Positions 58,735-64,000 of a stretch of 64,000 nt of DNA are shown one piece after another. The stretch lies in contig JADKAN010000004.1 in assembly GCA_016719225.1 (NCBI GenBank), positions 496,001 to 560,000 of the forward strand, in the 5' to 3' direction. A model generated the notes under the pieces. It worked only from the letters and a program-made list of their open reading frames with translations. It was not told where the DNA came from and did no database searches. Each line of letters begins with the position of its first letter. The stretch's first letter is position 1. This DNA is from Flavobacteriales bacterium. GTDB taxonomy: Bacteria > Bacteroidota > Bacteroidia > Flavobacteriales_F > PHOS-HE28. The translations under genes were made by a program, and so were the position numbers.

Positions 58735-59631
58735 TCACCGGCCCGTCTCATAACGCACCATTTCGATCAAACCGGTTTCCAGGTCCCTGGTAATGACGGC
58801 TTTCAAGAACAGCGTGCCTTCAGCATACACATACTCGCTATGGCGAACGGGTGTTCCGTCCCGGAGGAAGTCGCGCGACAAGGGATTGCCCGCACGGTCA
58901 TAGGTCCATCGCCAGGTTTCAGGATGGGGCGTGCCTAGGTCGCTCACGTCAACGCGTTCACCCAATCGACCGTTTGCATCGTAGGCAAAGGTGGTGCGCC
59001 CCATGCGCTGGGTGATGAGGTTCCTGCCTTCCACCGCGCGGAGATACCCCAGCCGGTCGTACTTGTAGACCTCTTCCTGGTAAGGCCGTCCCCGGTCGTT
59101 CATGAAGGTTTTGCGCCAGGACGTGTCGTTGATGGCCGTGTATTCAAAGGTCTCGTCGCTTACTATGGTGGTGGCGCCCGGCTCCAAGCGATAGCGGTCG
59201 CTGCTGAGGTTTTCAATGCGCACATGCGTAGCACGGACCGGCTTGCCGCCGATGTCGTATTCGCGGCGGATCGAATACCAACCGTTGGGATCGTTGTGCA
59301 GTTCTTCCAACAATCGCCCATCGCTCCCGTTGGCGTAAAGCACGCTTGCGGTGTCCACCCCCGAACCCGGTTTGCCGAAGGAGTTGTTGGAGTAGCCCAG
59401 CAGTCCCCGATCACCGAACCGATAGAGGTAGTAGCGGTTCCGGGCCACCATGGGCCGCCCATCGCGCTTAGTCCAGTCCTGCCCCGTTACGCTCTTTACG
59501 TCGTTGCGTGCGATGAAGTCCGGGTTGAAGGTCAACGACGCAGGGCGTTCCGCAGTGGCTTCCACCAGCAGCATCTGGGCATTCAACACAGAGCAGGCCA
59601 TCGAACAGGCGATAAACAAGACGGTCCTCAT
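58735..59631 (-). CDS. Secreted YD-repeat-like hypothetical protein
   Basis: 298 residues from the ATG at 59631; the open frame continues far upstream inside the DUF255 gene, which I discount because the ATGA overlap and signal peptide (CSVLNAQ end) fix the start. Several YD-type repeats are visible (REYDIGGKPVRATHVR, FAYDANGRLGERVDV, TYDRAGNPLSRDF), as in RHS proteins but too short to be a toxin shell. It is exported, with no C-terminal sorting domain. Function unknown. It is translationally coupled to the DUF255 protein gene upstream and lies 16 bp before ppa. Confidence 0.78.
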   Translation of the reverse strand: MRTVLFIACSMACSVLNAQMLLVEATAERPASLTFNPDFIARNDVKSVTGQDWTKRDGRPMVARNRYYLYRFGDRGLLGYSNNSFGKPGSGVDTASVLYANGSDGRLLEELHNDPNGWYSIRREYDIGGKPVRATHVRIENLSSDRYRLEPGATTIVSDETFEYTAINDTSWRKTFMNDRGRPYQEEVYKYDRLGYLRAVEGRNLITQRMGRTTFAYDANGRLGERVDVSDLGTPHPETWRWTYDRAGNPLSRDFLRDGTPVRHSEYVYAEGTLFLKAVITRDLETGLIEMVRYETGR

Positions 59632-61736
59632 CGTAGTTGTCCCAGCGCTTCCTTCACAGTGGATACAGGCAATTGGCACGTCTTGTTCTCGCAGACGAAA
59701 ATGGTGGTGGCGTTGCCGATCAACTTGTCCTCCAATAGTGGTAACGCACTTTTTCCCGTGCTTCCAAGAAATGCGTGACCGGGAAGATAGTGCTGGAAAA
59801 ACTCCGTGCGCCGCGCTAATGCATCCGGTCCGGTGATGGCGATCTCGTACCAAGGATAGACCTGGTCCATCAGCAACAAACCCCAGTTGGTATAACCACC
59901 GGGATGATCCGCCATGTTGCCCACCACGTTGTTCAATTGCTGAGCGCTGATGGCGAGCATCCGTTGATCGTCGTATAGGTGGCCGAGTGTGAAGAGCGCT
60001 TTGGCCATGCTGGAGTTGCTTGCCGGTATCACGTTGTCGTTCACTTCCATCCTGCGCGCGATCAAGGGCGGGTCGATGTCGCTGGTGAACCAGAACATGC
60101 CACTGGCGCTGTCGTGGAAATGCGCGATGGTGTAATCCGCAAGGGCGTGCGCATCCTTCAGCCAGGCTTCGTCGAAGGTGACCTGGTACAACGCGATCAA
60201 TGCTTCGCTGGTGAAACTGTAGTCTTCCAGATACCCGTTGATGGTGGCCTTGCCGTTCTTGTAGCTGTGCCATAGGCCGCCATCGTCGCGACGGCAGCGC
60301 GAAAGCAATAATTGCATGGTACGTTCCGCTTGTTGAAGATGATCCTTGTTGCTGGTGGCTTCGTATGCATCGCAAAGCCCCTTCACCATCATCGCGTTCC
60401 AAGAGGTGAGCGATTTGTCGTCCAATCCGGGGTGTTCCCGCTTGTCCCGTGCAATTAGCAACTTGCCATCCACCCGAATGCGGGTTCTGCGCAGTTCTTC
60501 CGGTGGAATGCCCTGCTTCGCAGCGTAGGCACTGTCCCCCATGGAGCGTAGCAGGATGTTCCGGCCGTGCTCCCAAAAGCCCTCGCCACCGGCGTTGTAG
60601 TAGTCCGTGGCAAAGTCGGCATCGGTACCCAAAGCTTCCACGAGCTCTTCCTTGGTCCACACGTAAAAGCGACCTTCCTCGCCGTCGGAATCCGCATCAA
60701 GCGCGCTGTACCACGCCCCGTCCGGACTTCGCATTTCGCGCTCCGCCCAAGTGATCGTGCGCTCCAACACATCCTTGTATGCTTCATCGCCGAATGCCCG
60801 GTAGGCATGACTGTAGAGCGAGATGAGTTGCGCATTATCGTAAAGCATCTTCTCGAAGTGTGGCACTTTCCACTTGGCGTCGGTGCTGTAACGGGCAAAC
60901 CCTCCTCCCACTTGATCAAAGATCCCGCCTTGGGCCATTTTATCCAAGGTGGTGCGCACCTGCTTGGCCACATCCTTGTCTCCGCTGGTCATGGCGTAGC
61001 GGAGCAGGAATTCATAGTTGTTGGGCAGCGGGAATTTCGGCGCCCCGTCCGGTCCTCCGAGTTCGGTATCGAAATTCCGGGCCAACCCCTCCGCCAAGCT
61101 GTCCACTTTTTTTCTTGTGAACTCCGGCGGCTTGGTGTTCAAGGCCACAAGCTCGGTCTGTTGCACGCCCTCATGCAATTTCTGCGCATACTCTTCCACT
61201 TTTGCAGGGTCGCTCTTCCACGTGGTCTCCAGTTGTTGCAACACCTGCATCCACTGCTCTTTCGGGAAATAGGTGCCGCCATAGACGGGTCTGGCATCGG
61301 GCGTGGTGAAACAATTCAAGGGCCAGCCACCGCGGCCTGTCATCAACTGTACGGCGGCCATGTAGACCTGGTCCACGTCCGGCCGTTCTTCGCGGTCCAC
61401 TTTGATGCATACGAAATGCGCGTTCATCAGCTGGGCCACGGCGGTGTCCTCGAAGCTTTCATGCTCCATCACATGGCACCAGTGGCAACTGCTGTAGCCA
61501 ATGCTTACCAGCACCAATTTGTTCTCTGCTTTTGCCTTGGCAAAGGCTTCATCGCCCCATGGATACCAGTCCACGGGGTTGTGTGCGTGCTGCAGCAGGT
61601 AGGGGCTGCTCTGGTGGATCAAGCGGTTGGTGTAGGCGTGCATGGTATCTTTCACGGGTGTCTGGCCGGTGCCGCATCCGGGCAGCAGGAACAAAAAAAG
61701 AGGCAGGGCGAACGGCACTCTGGCGTAAATGCGCAT
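59628..61736 (-). CDS. DUF255 thioredoxin-domain lipoprotein (YyaL/SSP411-like)
   Basis: 702 residues. A lipoprotein signal (LFLFLLPGC, Cys at about 21) precedes the DUF255 thioredoxin-like domain (NRLIHQSSPYLLQHAHNPVDW, SIGYSSCHWCHVMEHESF with the CxxC, DREERPDVDQVYM and LTGRGGWPLNCF-like MTGRGGWPLNCF). An (alpha/alpha)6 toroid of the glycosidase/epimerase type completes the protein. The family's enzymatic role is not settled; a lipoprotein version acts in the periplasm or outer membrane. Its stop overlaps the YD gene start as ATGA. Its start codon is only two bases from a divergent gene's start. Confidence 0.92.
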   Translation of the reverse strand: MRIYARVPFALPLFLFLLPGCGTGQTPVKDTMHAYTNRLIHQSSPYLLQHAHNPVDWYPWGDEAFAKAKAENKLVLVSIGYSSCHWCHVMEHESFEDTAVAQLMNAHFVCIKVDREERPDVDQVYMAAVQLMTGRGGWPLNCFTTPDARPVYGGTYFPKEQWMQVLQQLETTWKSDPAKVEEYAQKLHEGVQQTELVALNTKPPEFTRKKVDSLAEGLARNFDTELGGPDGAPKFPLPNNYEFLLRYAMTSGDKDVAKQVRTTLDKMAQGGIFDQVGGGFARYSTDAKWKVPHFEKMLYDNAQLISLYSHAYRAFGDEAYKDVLERTITWAEREMRSPDGAWYSALDADSDGEEGRFYVWTKEELVEALGTDADFATDYYNAGGEGFWEHGRNILLRSMGDSAYAAKQGIPPEELRRTRIRVDGKLLIARDKREHPGLDDKSLTSWNAMMVKGLCDAYEATSNKDHLQQAERTMQLLLSRCRRDDGGLWHSYKNGKATINGYLEDYSFTSEALIALYQVTFDEAWLKDAHALADYTIAHFHDSASGMFWFTSDIDPPLIARRMEVNDNVIPASNSSMAKALFTLGHLYDDQRMLAISAQQLNNVVGNMADHPGGYTNWGLLLMDQVYPWYEIAITGPDALARRTEFFQHYLPGHAFLGSTGKSALPLLEDKLIGNATTIFVCENKTCQLPVSTVKEALGQLR

Positions 61737-61738
61737 GA

Positions 61739-62335
61739 ATGGCTAAAAGTACCGCATACCGCCCGCGCCAAAGGCCGTATGCTTCAAGGGAAGATGTACA
61801 TGGCGGCGAGGGCACCACGGTCGATGCAGGCTGGCCCAGTACCTTGATGGCGGTGGGCGTGCTGGGCTTCATCATTGTTTTTTGGCTCGTAGGCAGCCGC
61901 ACCTTGATCTCCTTCAATGCGCTCTTCCGGTGGTTCGCATTGTTCGCCTTCGCGGGCAATCTGGTGCCGCGGAAATGGTTCATAGGGAACTTCAGGATGG
62001 ATCGCTTGGAATGGCTTTGGTTCAATTTACTGGCCGTCGGGCCGATCATCTTCAACGTCTGCTTACTACTGAATTTTCTTGTTCACGGACCTGAGCAGCA
62101 TTTGCTCGTGCGTGCGGAACGCGATTTCAACCTGCATGGATACTGGATGGAACACCGGGAATTACCACCGCATTTGCCATGGCCTGCGGACTTTGGCAAT
62201 GATCCGGAAAAGGACCGCGCAGCCATGGCCACCGCTAAGTTCGACAACAAGGTCTACGGCTTGGCGCAAGGCCTGTTCGGGTACGTGGTGATCACCTCGG
62301 AAAAGCGCGTTACGCTGGCCGGTGAGCTGGAATGA
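61739..62335 (+). CDS. Membrane protein of unknown function
   Basis: 198 residues from the ATG at 61739. The first 36 residues are hydrophilic and basic, and an in-frame ATG at 61847 would start right at the first hydrophobic segment (MAVGVLGFIIVFWLVG). Three membrane segments are likely (about 37-54, 63-75 and 95-114), followed by a soluble tail with LHGYWMEHRELPPHLPWP. I do not recognise a family. If 61739 is used, it begins two bases from the divergent DUF255 gene, leaving no promoter space. Confidence 0.6.
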   Translation: MAKSTAYRPRQRPYASREDVHGGEGTTVDAGWPSTLMAVGVLGFIIVFWLVGSRTLISFNALFRWFALFAFAGNLVPRKWFIGNFRMDRLEWLWFNLLAVGPIIFNVCLLLNFLVHGPEQHLLVRAERDFNLHGYWMEHRELPPHLPWPADFGNDPEKDRAAMATAKFDNKVYGLAQGLFGYVVITSEKRVTLAGELE

Positions 62336-62418
62336 TCGCGCTACTGGTCGGACGGCCTTCCTTATCTCCCGGAACCACTGAACCAGGTAGCGATCCGCGC
62401 GATCAGCGGTCTATCCCT

Positions 62419-62870
62419 TCACCGCAGGTCGATCACCTGTTCATCGCTGAACGGGAGCCGCTTGTGAATTAGTCCTGCCTTACCGACCACGGTGCCTCTG
62501 AAGCCCAACTTCACCGATCCGGTCAATAGCCCCGTGGCCAAGCCCGGTAAGATCCCTGCTTGATCGATCTGGAAGTTCACCCGGAGCGGTATGCGGTAGA
62601 CCTCAGTGCTCTTCCTTTTCAGGACCACCGTGCTGTCCAGCATGGCCTTACCCACGCCGATGCCGTTGATGGACAGGTCCACATCCGGATCCTTCACCTT
62701 GATCTTGTAGCCGTTGGGGTTTTTCATCTCCACGCCCACCGTTGCCGTGATCCCCTTGGTATCCACATGGGTAAGCTTCAACGAACGGATCCCCACCAGT
62801 TGCACTTCGCGGTAGCTAAGGCAACCGGTAAGCAAACGGAATGATCAAGAGGGAGCAGAAGTTTTTTCAT
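62419..62870 (-). pseudogene. LEA14-type (LEA_2) lipoprotein with frameshifted signal peptide
   Basis: The intact part (62419-62835) encodes an LEA type 2/WHy-like beta domain: LTHVDTKGITATVGVEMKNP, YKIKVKDPDVDLSINGIG and the RKSTEVYRIPLRVNF strand. Its only open start is a TTG giving LLTGCLS, too short for a lipoprotein signal. An ATG at 62870 begins MKKLLLPL in another frame. Removing one base near 62846 and one near 62833 restores MKKLLLPLIIPFLTGC, a perfect lipoprotein signal with lipobox FLTGC. The gene is therefore either broken or affected by two sequence errors. LEA_2 lipoproteins are small periplasm-facing proteins of unknown role. Confidence 0.75.
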
Positions 62871-63013
62871 GTTCGTGAAAGGCGGTTGTCAGTTGTCCGG
62901 CGTTGCGGCGTCAATGCGCTAGAGGGACGGCGCTCGGTTGTAGTTGGTTTCAGCTGCGCATCGGATGCTCACTACCCAATAGCAACAAACAGATCTTGAT
63001 CACCAGAAAAAAG

Positions 63014-63043
63014 CCTCTGTGTCCCTGTTCCTCCGTGGTTTTC
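63014..63043. repeat. Short dispersed intergenic phrase (CCTCTGTGTCC...CTCCGTGGTT)
   Basis: A phrase of CTCTGTGT/CTCCGTGGT words, lying in the 189-bp gap before the M20 peptidase gene. It resembles phrases that I recall between genes of many environmental genomes. The rest of the gap shows nothing. Confidence 0.25.
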
Positions 63044-63059
63044 TTTTTCTCCCACCACC

Positions 63060-64000
63060 TCACTTGCTCATCTCCGTAAAATGCGCGAAGAATTTCGGGA
63101 TGGTACTGATGCCTTTCATGTAGTTGAACACGCCGTAATGCTCATTCGGGCTGTGGATGTTGTCGCTGTCCAAGCCAAAGCCGAACAGGATCGTCTTCAG
63201 GCCAAGTACTTCTTCGAATAATGCCACGATGGGAATACTGCCGCCACCGCGGGTGGGTATCGGCTTTTTCCCGAACGTATCCTCCATCGCCTTGCTGGCT
63301 GCTTTATAGGCTATGCTGTCCGTGGGCGTCACGGCCGCTTCGCCGCCGTGGTGCGGTGTTACGGTGACCTTTACCCCTGGAGGCGCGAGCTTTTTGAAAT
63401 AGTCACTGAAGAGCTTCGTCATGGCATCGCTCTTTTGGGCGGGCACCAAACGCATGCTGATCTTGGCGCTGGCCTTGCTGGCCAACACGGTCTTGGCGCC
63501 TTCGCCGATGTAACCGCCCCAGATGCCGTTGACGTCCAGTGTAGGCCGAATGCTTGCACGTTCCTGTGTGCTGTAGCCCTTTTCACCCCGCACCGCATCA
63601 ATGCCGAGGTCCGTCATGTATTCCTTTTCATTGAAGGGCGCCTTTGCCAGCTCCTTGCGTTCTGCGTCGCTCAGCTCGTTCACCGTGTCGTAGAAACCCG
63701 GAATGGTGATCCTGCGGTCCTTGTCGTGCAGGGCGGCTATCATTTCGCAGAGCACATTGATGGGGTTGGCAACCGCGCCACCATAAACGCCACTGTGCAG
63801 GTCGCGGTCCGGTCCTACCACTTCCACTTCCACGTAGGCCAGACCGCGCAATCCGGTGTTGATGCTGGGCACGTCGTTGGCGATCATGGATGTGTCGCTG
63901 ATCAACACCACATCCGCTGCCAGCTTTTTCTTGTTCTCTTTCACGAAGGTGCCAAGGTTGCTGGAACCGACCTCTTCTTCGCCTTCGATCATCATCTTCA
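63060..64000 (-). CDS. M20-family dipeptidase, C-terminal part
   Basis: The last 313 or so residues of a leftward gene that begins beyond the right edge. Family marks are the metal-binding EGEEEVGSSNL with the catalytic Glu pair, DTSMIANDVPSINTGLRG, DLHSGVYGGAVANPINVL (metal-binding His, dimerisation domain) and the C-terminal SDNIHSPNEHYGVFNYM with the final metal-binding His. It resembles carnosinase-like or CNDP-type dipeptidases that cleave dipeptides with two metal ions in the cytoplasm. No export signal can be judged since the N-terminus is missing. The 3' flank holds no strong terminator. Confidence 0.92.
   Translation of the reverse strand, partial: KMMIEGEEEVGSSNLGTFVKENKKKLAADVVLISDTSMIANDVPSINTGLRGLAYVEVEVVGPDRDLHSGVYGGAVANPINVLCEMIAALHDKDRRITIPGFYDTVNELSDAERKELAKAPFNEKEYMTDLGIDAVRGEKGYSTQERASIRPTLDVNGIWGGYIGEGAKTVLASKASAKISMRLVPAQKSDAMTKLFSDYFKKLAPPGVKVTVTPHHGGEAAVTPTDSIAYKAASKAMEDTFGKKPIPTRGGGSIPIVALFEEVLGLKTILFGFGLDSDNIHSPNEHYGVFNYMKGISTIPKFFAHFTEMSK

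Noticed and set aside
59632..60660. Upstream extension of the YD-repeat gene into the DUF255 gene
   Set aside because: The extension is out of frame with DUF255 and gives no homologous sequence, while the ATGA start at 59631 is followed by a clean signal peptide.
60567..61847. 426-codon rightward frame opposite the DUF255 gene
   Set aside because: Shadow of a well-supported gene on the other strand; no family features.

Overview
The window is a high-GC (roughly 55-57% by eye) chromosomal segment of a Bacteroidota bacterium, most likely Flavobacteriales. Supporting marks are a full-length SprA (type IX secretion outer-membrane translocon) in the order ruvA-sprA-gcvH-vanZ, two secreted proteins with C-terminal T9SS sorting domains, split metH genes, a TonB-dependent receptor, and Bacteroidota-type -7 promoter boxes (TAnnTTTG or TAnnTTCG) before many genes. 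An uncultured environmental lineage is an inference only. No rRNA, insertion sequence, prophage or CRISPR array was found.

Layout. 1-3.4 kb: a secreted thioredoxin cluster (DUF6029-like protein, TlpA-like reductase, Omp28-like thioredoxin/T9SS protein) and a second T9SS protein. 3.4-13.1 kb: a class III-type sirtuin, then ruvA, sprA, gcvH and a VanZ-like gene. 13.2-33.0 kb: a large surface-polysaccharide locus. Its leftward operon encodes a Wza-like exporter, a Wzc-like co-polymerase, a GT4 glycosyltransferase, an MBOAT acyltransferase with an SGNH-like partner, and cysC-cysD-cysN for PAPS synthesis. Its rightward operon encodes a WcaJ-like initiating transferase, a flippase, a Wzy-like polymerase, a WecG/TagA transferase and four sulfotransferases, with a fifth on the opposite strand. 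33.0-46.6 kb: housekeeping genes (deoC, dprA, TonB receptor, kdsB, HU-SPOR protein, peroxiredoxin, thioesterase, GT9, tatD, asparaginase, dus, tfoX). They are interrupted by a tRNA-Ser(GGA) followed by a 121-bp tandem repeat. 46.7-53.5 kb: a DPP5-like S9 peptidase, a small membrane protein, and a SAM-I riboswitch controlling a two-gene metH. 53.5-64 kb: OmpA-like protein, TolC-like protein, tsaB, an operon of DUF255 protein, YD-type protein, pyrophosphatase and MFS transporter, a frameshifted LEA-type lipoprotein, and a partial M20 peptidase.

The most interesting system is the 13.2-33.0 kb locus. It has Wzx/Wzy-type assembly and export genes, a dedicated PAPS supply with no sulfate-reduction genes beside it, and five sulfotransferases against only three recognisable sugar transferases. 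Together they predict a heavily sulfated, probably also O-acylated, exopolysaccharide. Its Wzc-like protein has a BY-kinase-type domain whose nucleotide-binding motifs look destroyed, so chain-length control probably does not use the usual tyrosine-phosphorylation cycle.

All family names come from motifs read by eye and remembered family features; no database search was run.
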